Below are positions 55,218-64,000 of a DNA stretch of 64,000 nucleotides, piece by piece. The notes below the pieces were generated by a model. The model had not been told where the DNA came from, did no database searches, and saw nothing but the letters and a program-made list of their open reading frames with translations. The translations under genes were made by a program, and so were the position numbers. Position 1 is the stretch's first letter. Each line of letters starts with the position of its first letter. The stretch comes from Marinobacter mobilis (GTDB taxonomy: Bacteria > Pseudomonadota > Gammaproteobacteria > Pseudomonadales > Oleiphilaceae), in the NCBI RefSeq assembly GCF_900106945.1, contig NZ_FNNE01000003.1, positions 372,001 through 436,000 of the forward strand, written 5' to 3'.

Positions 55218-55975
55218 GAGCGCAGCCGATAGCCAGTTTTGAAGATCCACCAGATCGCGATCATGCAACCCAGCATAAACAGCAGTGTCATCGCGACACT
55301 GATGCCAACATGTATATCAGAGACTCCGTAAAAGGCCCAACGGAAACCACTGATAAGGTAAACCACCGGGTTGAACAGGGTGATGGTCTGCCAGATTTCA
55401 GGCAGCATATCGATGGAGTAGAACGTTCCGCCAAGGAACACCAGCGGCGTGACAATCATCAGCGGCACGATCTGCAGCTTCTCAAAGCCATCCGCCCAGA
55501 CGCCGATAATAAACCCGAACAGGCTGAACGTGATTGAGGTCAGCACCAGGAAAGACACCATCCACACGGGATGGAGCACGGTGTAGTCGACAAAAATACG
55601 GGCGGTCAACAGAATGATGGTGCCCAGGATAACGGATTTGGTGGCCGCTGCGCCCACGTAGCCCAGCACCACTTCAACGTAGGAGACCGGTGCTGAAAGG
55701 ACCTCGTAGATGGTGCCTGAAAACTTGGGCATGTATATGCCAAATGAGGCGTTTGAGATGCTTTGCATCAACAGGGACAACATCACCAGCCCGGGAATGA
55801 TAAAAGCCCCATAGCTGATGCCGTCGATGTCGCCCATCCGACTGCCAATGGCAGAGCCAAAGACCACAAAGTACAGGGAAGTGGATATCACCGGCGAGGC
55901 GATGCTTTGCATCAGGGTCCGCCACATCCTGGCCATTTCAAAGCGATAGATTGCTTTGACTCCGTATAGATTCAT
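55214..55975 (-). CDS. ABC-2 type exporter permease (YadH-like)
   Basis: A 253-residue ABC-2 permease with six hydrophobic segments. The start [30 protein letters not shown] and the middle [40 protein letters not shown] are typical of the YadH family, which has no established substrate. It lies 27 nt after its ATPase and overlaps the DUF192 lipoprotein. The exported compound is unknown. Confidence 0.88.
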   Translation of the reverse strand: MNLYGVKAIYRFEMARMWRTLMQSIASPVISTSLYFVVFGSAIGSRMGDIDGISYGAFIIPGLVMLSLLMQSISNASFGIYMPKFSGTIYEVLSAPVSYVEVVLGYVGAAATKSVILGTIILLTARIFVDYTVLHPVWMVSFLVLTSITFSLFGFIIGVWADGFEKLQIVPLMIVTPLVFLGGTFYSIDMLPEIWQTITLFNPVVYLISGFRWAFYGVSDIHVGISVAMTLLFMLGCMIAIWWIFKTGYRLRS

Positions 55976-56002
55976 TCCTGTCTCCAGCAGTAGCCGTCCC
56001 GG

Positions 56003-56944
56003 TTATTCGTGGACGAGGCCAACAAAAATATCTTCCAGTGAACTCTCCCGCGTTTGCAGGTCCCGGTAATCAATGCCCAGCTCACCGAGTTGCCGTAACA
56101 AACGGGCCACGCCAGCCTGGGTTTGCTGGGAATCGAAGGTGTAGACCAATTCAAAGCCATCGTCGGACAGCTCGATGGGCTCTTCGGCCAGTTCATTCGG
56201 AATGTTGCTGAGGGGCTGTTGCAGCAGCAGGCGCAGTTCTTTTTTACCCAGCTTCGCCATCAACTGCTCTTTACCCTCAACGAGGATGATTTCACCCTGA
56301 CGAATAACGCCAATGCGGTCGGCCATTTCCTCGGCTTCTTCGATGTAGTGGGTGGTGAGGATAATGGTTACGCCATTGGCCCTGAGACCTCGCACCATGT
56401 CCCACATATCCCGGCGCAGCTCCACATCAACACCAGCGGTAGGTTCGTCAAGGAACAGGATCCGCGGCTCGTGGGAGAGCGCCTTGGCGATCATGACCCG
56501 GCGCTTCATCCCGCCGGACAGGGACATAATCCGGTTATTGCGCTTATCCCACAACGAGAGATCCTTGAGCACCTTCTCGATGTGCGCCGGGTTGGCGGCC
56601 TTGCCGAACAAACCCCGACTGAACGATACGGCATCCCAAACGGTTTCAAAGGCATCCGTATTGAGCTCCTGGGGCACCAGGCCAATGGTGGCCCGTGCCG
56701 CCCGGTAATCCCGCACAATGTCATGGCCGGCCGCCAACACAGTCCCGCTGGACGCGTTAACGATACCGCAGATGATACTGATCAGTGTGGTCTTGCCGGC
56801 GCCATTGGGGCCGAGCAGAGCGAAGATCTCGCCCCTGCGTATGTCCAGGTTGATGTTGTTGAGGGCCTGGAAACCACCCGCGTAAACTTTGTTCAGATTC
56901 CTGACCGAAATGTCCGGCTGCACGGAGTTACCCCATGTTGGCAT
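56003..56944 (-). CDS. ABC exporter ATP-binding protein (YadG-like)
   Basis: A 313-residue ABC ATPase: Walker [11 protein letters not shown]-loop segment [21 protein letters not shown], signature [16 protein letters not shown], Walker [14 protein letters not shown] and the switch His in [16 protein letters not shown]-terminal domain of about 80 residues follows. It belongs to the YadG/CcmA-like ABC-2 exporter group and pairs with the permease 27 nt downstream. The start at 56944 includes about 10 extra residues before the conserved [10 protein letters not shown]. Confidence 0.92.
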   Translation of the reverse strand: MPTWGNSVQPDISVRNLNKVYAGGFQALNNINLDIRRGEIFALLGPNGAGKTTLISIICGIVNASSGTVLAAGHDIVRDYRAARATIGLVPQELNTDAFETVWDAVSFSRGLFGKAANPAHIEKVLKDLSLWDKRNNRIMSLSGGMKRRVMIAKALSHEPRILFLDEPTAGVDVELRRDMWDMVRGLRANGVTIILTTHYIEEAEEMADRIGVIRQGEIILVEGKEQLMAKLGKKELRLLLQQPLSNIPNELAEEPIELSDDGFELVYTFDSQQTQAGVARLLRQLGELGIDYRDLQTRESSLEDIFVGLVHE

Positions 56945-57058
56945 GGATCAAAGTCCTGAATTTTCTCACGTCTTTGCGGTAAGACGAAAGGCTGAAGTAT
57001 ACGTGATGCCCGCTAATCGACCGTATAATAGCTGGCAATCAGGAGAGGAGGGTAACGA

Positions 57059-57523
57059 GTGATTCGGGGCGTTGTGGTGGTGTTGGTTCTTATTGGGATG
57101 CTGACGGTGATTTCCGTCGCGCCAAAATGGCTTATGGGGCTGTCCGAAGACGGAGCGGAATCCGGTCAGCCTAGCTGCAACCTGATGGAGGGCACCTGCG
57201 CCTGGGAGGCGGACGGCACACCCTGGCAGGCCAGCCTTACACGGCAGTCTGACGAAGAGAGCGGTGAGCGTTTCCACCTTACAGTTAACACCAGTGCAGA
57301 GATCGAACGCATGCACGGCATTCTCCGGGGGGAATCCATGTACCTTGGAGAATACCCGGTTCTAATGAACCAAAACCAGGCGGCAGGCGGCTGGCAAGGC
57401 ACGTTCACCCCGCCGGTATGTACCGTACAGGATGTCATGGTGTGGCGGATTGATCTGGAGATTCCCGGCAACACTCAATTCAGGCAACCCCAGCGCTTAT
57501 TGTTTGAGGCACACCGCAACTAA
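57059..57523 (+). CDS. Membrane-anchored protein of unknown function
   Basis: A 154-residue protein with one N-terminal membrane segment (VVVVLVLIGMLTVISVAPKWL) and a beta-rich domain outside, carrying Cys in PSCNLMEGTCAW and PVCTVQDV. The GTG start has GGAGG 8 nt upstream. Paired cysteines suggest a disulfide in the periplasm. The family is not recognised. It lies divergent to the ABC ATPase gene. Confidence 0.62.
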   Translation: MIRGVVVVLVLIGMLTVISVAPKWLMGLSEDGAESGQPSCNLMEGTCAWEADGTPWQASLTRQSDEESGERFHLTVNTSAEIERMHGILRGESMYLGEYPVLMNQNQAAGGWQGTFTPPVCTVQDVMVWRIDLEIPGNTQFRQPQRLLFEAHRN

Positions 57524-57560
57524 CCGGACGGCAGAGCTGGTAAAATGCGCAGGCTTACCC

Positions 57561-57893
57561 ATGGTCATCAAGGACGATTACAGAATGGACTACGCAGACG
57601 GTATCAAGAACGTTTTGCTCAGAAAGATTCACAAGGCAGAGCAGGACCTCCTGCAGCTGAAGCTCGATTACTGCCGCTTTGTGTATGGGCTCAGTCACCG
57701 CTCAAGGGTGCAGGCGCATGGCCGGGAATATCAGGTGAATTCTGTTGATGTGGCGTCCATGACGCGCCAGCCCGATGGCTCTTTCTCCCGCCCTGAGGTC
57801 ATCGGCGTTCCTGTCGGACCCACAGATACCGGGGAGGCCGTTCAGATTGGCTGCAACTGGACCCTGATCGGCAATCGTGCATCGTCGTCCTGA
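57561..57893 (+). CDS. Small protein of unknown function
   Basis: A 110-residue, helical-then-beta soluble protein (MDYADGIKNVLLRKIHKAEQ...) with conserved-looking KLDYCRFVYGLSH and the C-terminal FSRPEVIGVPVGP. I chose the ATG at 57561, the first with a plausible AGG upstream; the next Met at 57585 is an alternative and would give 102 residues. It lies 37 nt after the membrane-anchored protein gene. No family recognised. Confidence 0.55.
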   Translation: MVIKDDYRMDYADGIKNVLLRKIHKAEQDLLQLKLDYCRFVYGLSHRSRVQAHGREYQVNSVDVASMTRQPDGSFSRPEVIGVPVGPTDTGEAVQIGCNWTLIGNRASSS

Positions 57894-57948
57894 CCCAGGC
57901 CGATGCTGGTCAACGTTAAGGCCCGCCAGATTTGACCTGCGGTCGCGC

Positions 57949-58635
57949 TTAGATAAAGGCGTTACTGGTGAGTGCCGTGTTCAGGGCGCAGTCATTTGGA
58001 ATGAAGTGGTGCTCCTGCCAATGCTCTGCGCCCTCAACCCCACAGCGATAGCAGGCAAGCCCGATGCTGCAGCGGGTCAGACCTGAAAGCACTTGCGATG
58101 CATCGCCCATGTCGATCCCGATTTTCCGCTCAAGCAACTGACAGACGACCTGGACCAGCTCGCTGGAATGCCGCTCATTCGGCGCTGCCAACGCGTTAGC
58201 CGCACCGTATAACCAGGCTGCCGTGTAATGCTGAATGGCACGCGGTGATTCCTTGAGCACAAAGTGGTGCTGACGGCAGACTCGATCCTGGAGCCCAAAA
58301 AGAATGTGCAGCTGGGTAATCAGTTCGGCACGGTCCGATAAGCCGTTAACGCGAATCCGGCCTGAGGCCTTTGCCTGCGGAAATGAGTACCGGGGATACC
58401 CACCGGGCAAGTCGCAAGCTCCACTCTCCCGGTCGTCGCGACCAGGGCTAAGGGATACCTGACGGTCGCTTTCCCGGAAAGCGGCCGGGGACTCTGAGAA
58501 TGCCCCCGAAGACGCTGCCCAGGCCGGGAGTGCAAAGGTCTCGCGCTTCGCCAGACCCGTCATGCGATAGGCCAGCATGAAGAACAGGCTCGCAAGACCC
58601 AATTCAGCCACCACAACAATCAGGCTTTCAAACAT
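57949..58635 (-). CDS. Membrane-anchored protein of unknown function
   Basis: A 228-residue protein with one N-terminal membrane segment (SLIVVVAELGLASLFFMLAYR), a polar low-complexity linker (Ser/Asp/Arg/Gly-rich, residues about 40-85) and a soluble helical domain. The latter has Cys at VCRQHHFVL, CQLLER and CYRCGVEGAEHW (a CxxC pair), so metal binding is possible. The function is unknown. It stands apart on the minus strand, convergent with the 110-residue gene. Confidence 0.6.
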   Translation of the reverse strand: MFESLIVVVAELGLASLFFMLAYRMTGLAKRETFALPAWAASSGAFSESPAAFRESDRQVSLSPGRDDRESGACDLPGGYPRYSFPQAKASGRIRVNGLSDRAELITQLHILFGLQDRVCRQHHFVLKESPRAIQHYTAAWLYGAANALAAPNERHSSELVQVVCQLLERKIGIDMGDASQVLSGLTRCSIGLACYRCGVEGAEHWQEHHFIPNDCALNTALTSNAFI

Positions 58636-58798
58636 GGTATCCCTAGGTATTAATGACTATATCTCCATCCATTGTAACAACTTGTAACAAGCCTCCAAGG
58701 GAACACCTTCCGGTTTTCAGGGTTTTACTTCGGCCAACGCCGGAACTGTGATGCAGCCAGCAGAGCAAGCGCGGGCCAGTTCTCGCTCGAAAGGACAG

Positions 58799-60265
58799 CT
58801 AGCAGGTGGGCAGGGTTTGCAGCGCCAGCCGTCGGCGAATCACCCGGGACAGCTTGTCGATGCCGATGTTGAGAAGGGCCGTAATGGCGATCAGAACAAG
58901 TGCCCGATCGAACTGGATGTTCTGGATTGCACTGTCGACAAAAAAGCCGAGGGTGTAGATCCCCAGAATGCCGAGTATGGCGGTCTCCCGCATGATGATT
59001 TCCCAGCGATAGAACAGCAGGGCAAGAAAGGATCGGTACACCCGGGGAACGATTTCATAGCCGTACCGGTTCAGCCCCCGGGGCGCATCCGCCCTGAGCG
59101 ACAGGTTACTGGACTGACGGCCAACCAGGTGGCCAATGATTCCGCCGTTGTGCAAGGCCAGGGCGACCACCGCAGGGAGCATTGAAGGGCCCCAGACCTG
59201 CAGCAGGATGTAGGCCAGCATGTACTCTGGAGTTGACCTCAGAATAACCAGGAACACGTGACCACCCAGGCGCCCGGCAGGCCGGCCAAACTGCGTGGAA
59301 ATCAGAGGGAACGTCATCAGCGCGATGATTCCGGTCAGCACCAACGCCATTTGAGTCAGCAGGAGTGTATTCCAGATACCAGGCATGGCTTCGGTGATGA
59401 GAATATCCGCGCCCCAATCGAACAGACCAGCAAGCCCATCGCCATGACGCAGAGGGGCTGGAATGATATCCTCCGTGAAAAAGCGCGAGACATTATCCCA
59501 GATGATCGGAAAACCTTCCCCCAGACAGAAAGGGGCAGCGATCAGGAAAAACGGCAGTGTCTGGCGGCGAAGCCAGAGGGGGATCGTCGCGATGACCACG
59601 TAAAACAGGATCAGCATCGCCCCTGCTTCGGAATACAGCCCCTGTGCGAAGGACGATTCCAGGTAGAAGCCAAGCGTGGGCAGCCCGACGAAGCCAAGCA
59701 CAGCACTCGATCGAAGCCCGCATTCCAGCCGGTAAGCCGTGTAAGTCTTGATCTGTTCCCAGCACTGGGGGAGCAGAGCGAACAGATACGTCGATATCAG
59801 CCCCGTTCCCTTGGGAAGCGCCCTTGCAGGCTCCGGATCAACTTCGTCAAGAATCTCCGAATAAACCTTGGCGAATATACCGGAGTAGGGGATCGCTATA
59901 GCGAGCACTCCGGTTAGCGGATGAAAGCCAAAAAACTGGAGAAAGATGAGCGCCCAGAACAACTCATGCACCGCGCGTATTGTCCCGCAGAAGATCCGTA
60001 CCGCGCTCCAGCGGTAGGCCAGTGCGAGCAGGAACCCGACCGCGCTGCCCAGTGCCACGCCAACAAAGGCGAAGGCGAGCGTGCGCAGCAGCGCCGTTGC
60101 CAGCCCTTGGTACGAGAAGAAATCCGGCGTAACGAGTCCGAGGAAGAAATTACCCAAATCCTTCCACGGGTTGGCAGCACTGATGGACAGATCGGCCAGC
60201 AGCAGGCAGCCAACGGCAATGACGATGAAAAACAGACTGACGCGGACGGTGGGGAACGAGAACAT
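58799..60265 (-). CDS. Fused PhnE-like ABC permease (two permease halves), putative selenium-oxyanion uptake
   Basis: A 488-residue permease in which two PhnE-like halves are joined, each with its own cytoplasmic EAA loop (EVDPEPARALPKGTGLIST in the first half; RADAPRGLNRYGYEIVPRV in the second). Classical PhnE works as a homodimer of about 260-residue subunits; here a single chain makes the full channel. It lies 10 nt after the ATPase and is third in a set followed, upstream on the same strand, by the binding protein and SelD. Phosphonate uptake is the alternative, but the SelD neighbour favours selenium. Confidence 0.82.
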   Translation of the reverse strand: MFSFPTVRVSLFFIVIAVGCLLLADLSISAANPWKDLGNFFLGLVTPDFFSYQGLATALLRTLAFAFVGVALGSAVGFLLALAYRWSAVRIFCGTIRAVHELFWALIFLQFFGFHPLTGVLAIAIPYSGIFAKVYSEILDEVDPEPARALPKGTGLISTYLFALLPQCWEQIKTYTAYRLECGLRSSAVLGFVGLPTLGFYLESSFAQGLYSEAGAMLILFYVVIATIPLWLRRQTLPFFLIAAPFCLGEGFPIIWDNVSRFFTEDIIPAPLRHGDGLAGLFDWGADILITEAMPGIWNTLLLTQMALVLTGIIALMTFPLISTQFGRPAGRLGGHVFLVILRSTPEYMLAYILLQVWGPSMLPAVVALALHNGGIIGHLVGRQSSNLSLRADAPRGLNRYGYEIVPRVYRSFLALLFYRWEIIMRETAILGILGIYTLGFFVDSAIQNIQFDRALVLIAITALLNIGIDKLSRVIRRRLALQTLPTC

Positions 60266-60275
60266 GGCTGGCCCG

Positions 60276-60926
60276 TCAGTACAGCGGCAGGATGTCGGCC
60301 TTACTCAGCCGGCTGCTGGGCTCGTCCAGCGCAATCATGCCATCGGCGACACCAACAATCCGGTCACAATATCTCAAGGCCAGGTCGACATCATGCAGGG
60401 CAATCAGGTAACTGTTGAAATGCTCATTAAGCAGCGCCATCACCTTGTCAGCCAGCGGCCCATCAAGGGCTGAGACCGGCTCATCAGCGATCAGGGTGCC
60501 TGCACCCTGATAGATCGCGCGGGCAATGGCGACCCGCTGCCGCTGGCCGCCTGACAGCGAGGCCAGTGGGGACCACTGCTTGTCAGCAATCGACAGGCGT
60601 TTCAGGATGGTGCCGACCGCCTGACGGTCCTTGCTGAAAGGGCGGAGCAGCGTCAGGGCGTTGTACCAGCTGGAACGTTGATTTACCCGGCCCATGTAGA
60701 CGTTATGGAACACCGACAGCGCGGGCACCAGACCAAGATCCTGTGGCACCAGGGCAATCTCTGGCCCGCAGTGTTCCCAGGCCAGTTTTAGCAGGGTGGA
60801 TTTACCCGCACCACTTTTGCCGACCAGCGCCACGCGCTCACCTGCATTCACCTCAAGGGAAAGCGGGCCGAGTACCCGCCTGCCGTTGAAGGATGCTGAT
60901 AGCTCGTTAAGCGCAATGACGGTCAT
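60276..60926 (-). CDS. PhnC-like ABC ATPase
   Basis: A 216-residue ABC ATP-binding subunit: Walker A GKSGAGKST, Q-loop LVPQDLGLVPALSV, signature LSGGQRQRVAIAR, Walker B LIADEPVSALD. It is shorter than E. coli PhnC and ends after the switch His region. It overlaps the binding-protein stop by 1 nt and is 10 nt from the fused permease. It energises uptake of the oxyanion bound by the PhnD-like protein. Confidence 0.9.
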   Translation of the reverse strand: MTVIALNELSASFNGRRVLGPLSLEVNAGERVALVGKSGAGKSTLLKLAWEHCGPEIALVPQDLGLVPALSVFHNVYMGRVNQRSSWYNALTLLRPFSKDRQAVGTILKRLSIADKQWSPLASLSGGQRQRVAIARAIYQGAGTLIADEPVSALDGPLADKVMALLNEHFNSYLIALHDVDLALRYCDRIVGVADGMIALDEPSSRLSKADILPLY

Positions 60927-61795
60927 TAATCGAGGATACCAATCTGCTCAGCAACCACACGAATCGGCTCATAATCTGCGTTTTCGGCCGGAATAAATCG
61001 GGTGCGGGGAAAGCTGGCCAGCAGTTCAGGGTCGTCGAGATCAAGCAGCGCCTGGCGAACCCGGTCCTTAAAGCCAGCGCCGAAACGCTCATCCACATCC
61101 CCACGGACCGTCCATTGATAGTCCGGGTAACTCGGGGTACGCCAGATTACACTGACGGCCTCGGTATCGATGTTGCCGTCTGCCAGCTCCTTCTCCCACA
61201 CCTGAAAGTTGAGCGCGCCAACCTCAAACGTACCCGCCTCAACCAGACGCAGTGTTCGGGTATGGTTTCCACTGAATCCTACACGGGAGAAAACCTCTTC
61301 CGGGGCTGCTTCAAAGTGCTCTCGCACGAAATGCTCAGGCATCAGGCGGCCGGACGTTGAACCCTTGGACCCAAAGGTGAACGTGCGATCGCGAAGATCC
61401 TCCTGCAGGGCGTCTGACTCTGAGAGGCCGGTATTACGATGGGCGATGAAGTAGGTTTCAAAGGCCTGATCCTCAAGCCCCTGGGCGAGCGCTTCAGACC
61501 CCGGAACCAGGCGACGGGCCTGAACGCCAGACAAACCACCAAACCAGGCAAGCTGGACCTGATTGTTACGAAATGCGGTAACCGCGGCAGCGTAGGACTT
61601 CACCGGGATATAGCGAACATCCACATCGAGCTGCTCGGACAGGTAGTCCGCCACACCCTGGAAGCGCTCAACCAACCGGGTTTCATCTTCATCAGGAATG
61701 GCGGTAAACACAAACGTGTCCGCCAGAGTAGATGCAGAGAATGGAAAAACAAACGTTAGCACCAGCAAACAGTGGAGGGTCAGTGATCGCAGCAT
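60926..61795 (-). CDS. PhnD-family periplasmic binding protein, putative selenate/selenium-oxyanion transporter
   Basis: A 289-residue periplasmic binding protein with a signal peptide (MLRSLTLHCLLVLTFVFPFSASTLA). PhnD-type motifs: FTAIPDEDE, VQLAWFGGLSGVQARRL, FTFGSKGSTSGRLMPEHF, SGNHTRTLRLVEAGTFEVGALN. A PhnD subgroup beside selD has been named putative selenate transporter in family databases, and I place it there from memory. I chose the ATG at 61795, with AGGGA 7 nt upstream; the frame extends to 61813 with no such site. It is first of the three transport genes and follows the SelD gene by 124 nt. Confidence 0.8.
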   Translation of the reverse strand: MLRSLTLHCLLVLTFVFPFSASTLADTFVFTAIPDEDETRLVERFQGVADYLSEQLDVDVRYIPVKSYAAAVTAFRNNQVQLAWFGGLSGVQARRLVPGSEALAQGLEDQAFETYFIAHRNTGLSESDALQEDLRDRTFTFGSKGSTSGRLMPEHFVREHFEAAPEEVFSRVGFSGNHTRTLRLVEAGTFEVGALNFQVWEKELADGNIDTEAVSVIWRTPSYPDYQWTVRGDVDERFGAGFKDRVRQALLDLDDPELLASFPRTRFIPAENADYEPIRVVAEQIGILD

Positions 61796-61919
61796 GGGAA
61801 CATCCCTGGTCATTTAATCGCGTATTGGGGCGCAATAACCCGCAATTTAAAAGGGCAACAAGGATACCGGGAAACGCCCTGGCAATGTAGATGCCGCACT
61901 GGAAAAAATCGCCCGGGCG

Positions 61920-64000
61920 CTATTCCCGAAGGGTGATGGGCTCTAACTGATCGGACTGAGCAGAAATCCGGCCAACAACCACAGCCGAAGGATAGCCAAG
62001 GCAATGCAACTGCTGAAGACAGGATTCGACCCGGGATTCAGGAATACCTGCCAGCAACCCACCAGCAGTCTGGGGATCAAACAGAAGCGGGTAACGCGGA
62101 TGCTTTACCCAACGCTCCAGATCGCGAATGCCACGTCGCGAGCGCACATTTGCAGGCTGCAATGAGCTGAGTATCCCGGCTGCCACGGTCTCTTCCGCAC
62201 CTGCCAGCACGGGGAGGGCTGAGAGATCGAGCTCTGCGTCGACACCCGAAGGCTTGGTCATCTCAATTAGATGCCCTAGCACCCCGAACCCCGTGATGTC
62301 CGTGCAGGCTTGCGCACCATGTTCGCGCAGGCACCCAGCGGCGGCCTGATTAGAGACCTGCATCGATTCAAGCGCCTCATCAATCCAGCGGCCTTTGGCC
62401 TGCAGTCGCCCATGAGCGGCGAACAGCGTGCCTGTTCCAACGGGCTTGGTCAGCACCAGGCAATCGCCCGGGCGCAACCCGCCTTTGCTCAGCACCTGAT
62501 CCGGATCGATTAAGCCATTAACGGCGAAGCCCAGCGCAAGCTCCTGACCCTCGCCGGTATGGCCACCCACCAGCGCACAACCAGCCGCATTAAGAACCTC
62601 AATCGCCCCCGACATCATCTGAAAGACGACATCCTCAGTTTTTGACTCAATACCGTAAGGCACCGTCGCAATCGCGGTGGCGCTTTGAGGCTCCGCACCC
62701 ATGGCAAAGATGTCACCAAGGCTGTGATTAGCCGCTACCTTTCCAAGAATGTAGGGGTCATCAATGAATGCGCGAAAAAAATCGACGGTATGAACAACCG
62801 CTTTGCCCGGAGGCACCGTAAGTACCGCAGCGTCATCTGGCGAGTGCAGGCCAACCAGGATGTCATCCCGCGCAACCGGCTGCAGCTTGCCAAGCGCCCG
62901 GGATAGCACGGTACTGCCAACCTTCGCGCCGCATCCGCCACAGCGCATGGCAAGTGCGGAGATCGCCTGCGAGGCGTCCTGCTGGCTAACGGCGGCCGTG
63001 GTGTCAACGCTGGCTGCCGGGGGCTGCATCTCAGGCAGATCGTTAAAACGCGCCATAAAGCGTCGATCGATCCAGTCTTTCCATCGCCAGAGCAGCTGCC
63101 CCCGGGCAAACAGATTCCCTCTGGAGGCGACAGCGTAACGATTGCCGGTACTGATCAGCGCCAGCCAGCGTTTTTGAGGACGATAGGGTTTGGGCTCCAG
63201 GCCCTGTGCGACGCGGGCAAGGTTATCGGCGAGCGGGCGCCCCTGGCGAACCGCAAAAACGCCGGCCTTTTCCCGGGGGTGGTTCATCATTGCAGCGATG
63301 TCGCCTGCGGCGAACACCCGAGGGTCTGCCGGACTTTGCAGGGTATCTGTAACGTTGATGAAGCCCCGCAGGTCGAGGTCCAGCCCGGCCTCTTTCAGCC
63401 AGGACTGGCCTGCAGCGTTGGTTGCCCAGAGCACCTCGTCTACCGGTATGACGTTACTGTTTGCGAGCACCACCTGAGCAGGCGCCACTTCCTGGACCGC
63501 GGCACCAAGATGGACCTGTACGCTCCGCTCACTCAATACAGACTCAAAGGTACGGCGCACTCGGGCGTTGTGGGTCGGTAGAATTTGGCTGGCCGAGTCG
63601 ATCAGATGGAACTGCAGCTGTCCCCGGTCAACCCCGCGCTGGGCAAACAGGCGCTGCAATCGATACTGCATGGCAAGGGTCAGCTCGACCCCGCCGGCAC
63701 CAGCCCCAACAATCGCAATGGACAGAGGGCCGATATGCGCAGACATGCGCTCCAGTAATTGCCGCCAATGACTGTCGAAGCCATGAATAGGTTTGACGGC
63801 AATGGCGTGCTCGGCCGCTCCGCCCACACCGGAAAGCTGGGGGGATGACCCGATGTTAATGGAGACCAGATCATAGGGCACCGCAGGCCTGCTGCGGCAG
63901 ATCACTTGTTGGGCGTTACGATCCAGGCCTACGACCTCATCACGGAAAAAACGCGCTCCAGCGAACTCAGCCAGGCAACTGAGATCAATATGAACGTCGT
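61920..64000 (-). CDS. selD: NADH-dehydrogenase-like oxidoreductase fused to selenide water dikinase SelD (5' end outside window)
   Basis: A fusion of an N-terminal FAD/NAD oxidoreductase and a C-terminal SelD, open through the right edge (at least 690 codons visible). SelD makes selenophosphate from selenide and ATP for selenocysteine and 2-selenouridine. The oxidoreductase part has SIAIVGAGAGGVELTLAMQYRLQ and VFAAGDIAAMM; the SelD part has the active Cys in RCGGCGAKVGS, TVDFFRAFIDDPYILGKVAANHSLGDIFAMGAEP and GGHTGEGQELALGF. The catalytic residue is Cys, not Sec. The oxidoreductase may supply selenide to SelD; that is inference. SelU/MnmH is not in the window. Confidence 0.92.
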   Translation of the reverse strand, partial: DVHIDLSCLAEFAGARFFRDEVVGLDRNAQQVICRSRPAVPYDLVSINIGSSPQLSGVGGAAEHAIAVKPIHGFDSHWRQLLERMSAHIGPLSIAIVGAGAGGVELTLAMQYRLQRLFAQRGVDRGQLQFHLIDSASQILPTHNARVRRTFESVLSERSVQVHLGAAVQEVAPAQVVLANSNVIPVDEVLWATNAAGQSWLKEAGLDLDLRGFINVTDTLQSPADPRVFAAGDIAAMMNHPREKAGVFAVRQGRPLADNLARVAQGLEPKPYRPQKRWLALISTGNRYAVASRGNLFARGQLLWRWKDWIDRRFMARFNDLPEMQPPAASVDTTAAVSQQDASQAISALAMRCGGCGAKVGSTVLSRALGKLQPVARDDILVGLHSPDDAAVLTVPPGKAVVHTVDFFRAFIDDPYILGKVAANHSLGDIFAMGAEPQSATAIATVPYGIESKTEDVVFQMMSGAIEVLNAAGCALVGGHTGEGQELALGFAVNGLIDPDQVLSKGGLRPGDCLVLTKPVGTGTLFAAHGRLQAKGRWIDEALESMQVSNQAAAGCLREHGAQACTDITGFGVLGHLIEMTKPSGVDAELDLSALPVLAGAEETVAAGILSSLQPANVRSRRGIRDLERWVKHPRYPLLFDPQTAGGLLAGIPESRVESCLQQLHCLGYPSAVVVGRISAQSDQLEPITLRE

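Noticed and set aside
61920..63905. Selenocysteine codon in SelD active site
   Set aside because: The active-site residue is encoded as Cys (RCGGCG), with no in-frame TGA.

Overview
The window reads as a stretch of core chromosome from a marine gammaproteobacterium, most likely Marinobacter or a close relative. This is judged from protein resemblance (FimL, ETF, CydABDC, fused SelD), moderately high GC, TusBCDE/YccA/tRNA-Ser synteny shared with enterobacteria, and a PHA/fatty-acid oxidation flavour. Genes are packed on both strands. I see no insertion sequence, prophage, integrase, CRISPR array or rRNA. Both ends cut through genes: a FimL-like protein at the left and a fused oxidoreductase-SelD at the right.

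Left part (0-24 kb): FimL-like scaffold and a membrane protein; an SCP2 lipid-binding protein with a PsrA-like site at its promoter; SohB protease and an AcuI-type reductase; a siroheme sulfite/nitrite reductase with its DUF934 partner; B12-dependent MetH and NfuA; a two-gene DUF445 unit; YbiB; the tusDCBE thiouridine sulfur relay with YccA and tRNA-Ser(TGA); the pxpABC 5-oxoprolinase; ferrochelatase; and a BigR-type persulfide-responsive operon (ArsR regulator, two YeeE/YedE half-proteins, a DUF442 sulfurtransferase) behind an AT-rich palindrome.

Middle (24-46 kb): a phasin and a TetR regulator; ExoIII; then the most distinctive block, eight consecutively overlapping minus-strand genes (25.8-32.7 kb) for membrane fatty-acid modification: desaturase, NTF2-like protein, SDR, FAD oxidoreductase, DUF1365, cyclopropane-synthase-like methyltransferase, DUF2878 and a secreted protein. 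A nested inverted repeat lies ahead of it. Next come a SAMHD1-like HD phosphohydrolase, an RssB-like response-regulator phosphatase with a STAS antagonist, gpsA, sixA, a radical SAM protein, DUF1285 and SlyD. ETF-ubiquinone oxidoreductase and etfBA diverge from a 773-bp intergenic region holding a perfect 20-bp PsrA-like palindrome.

Right part (44-64 kb): a pair of membrane-anchored coiled-coil proteins of unknown role; a saccharopine-dehydrogenase-like reductase; the cydABDC bd-type oxidase operon with an imperfect Anr/FNR box; a methyltransferase; tRNA-Leu(TAA); DUF2059; an ABC-2 exporter coupled to a DUF192 lipoprotein; three proteins of unknown function; and a selenium module: PhnD-like binding protein, PhnC-like ATPase, a PhnE-like permease with both halves fused, and an NADH-dehydrogenase-like/SelD fusion.

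Two themes recur: sulfur/selenium handling (sulfite reductase, Tus relay, BigR operon, SelD module) and fatty-acid/membrane-lipid metabolism (SCP2, AcuI, ETF, phasin, desaturase-CFA operon). PsrA-like sites at both the SCP2 and ETF loci suggest shared fatty-acid control, which is an inference.
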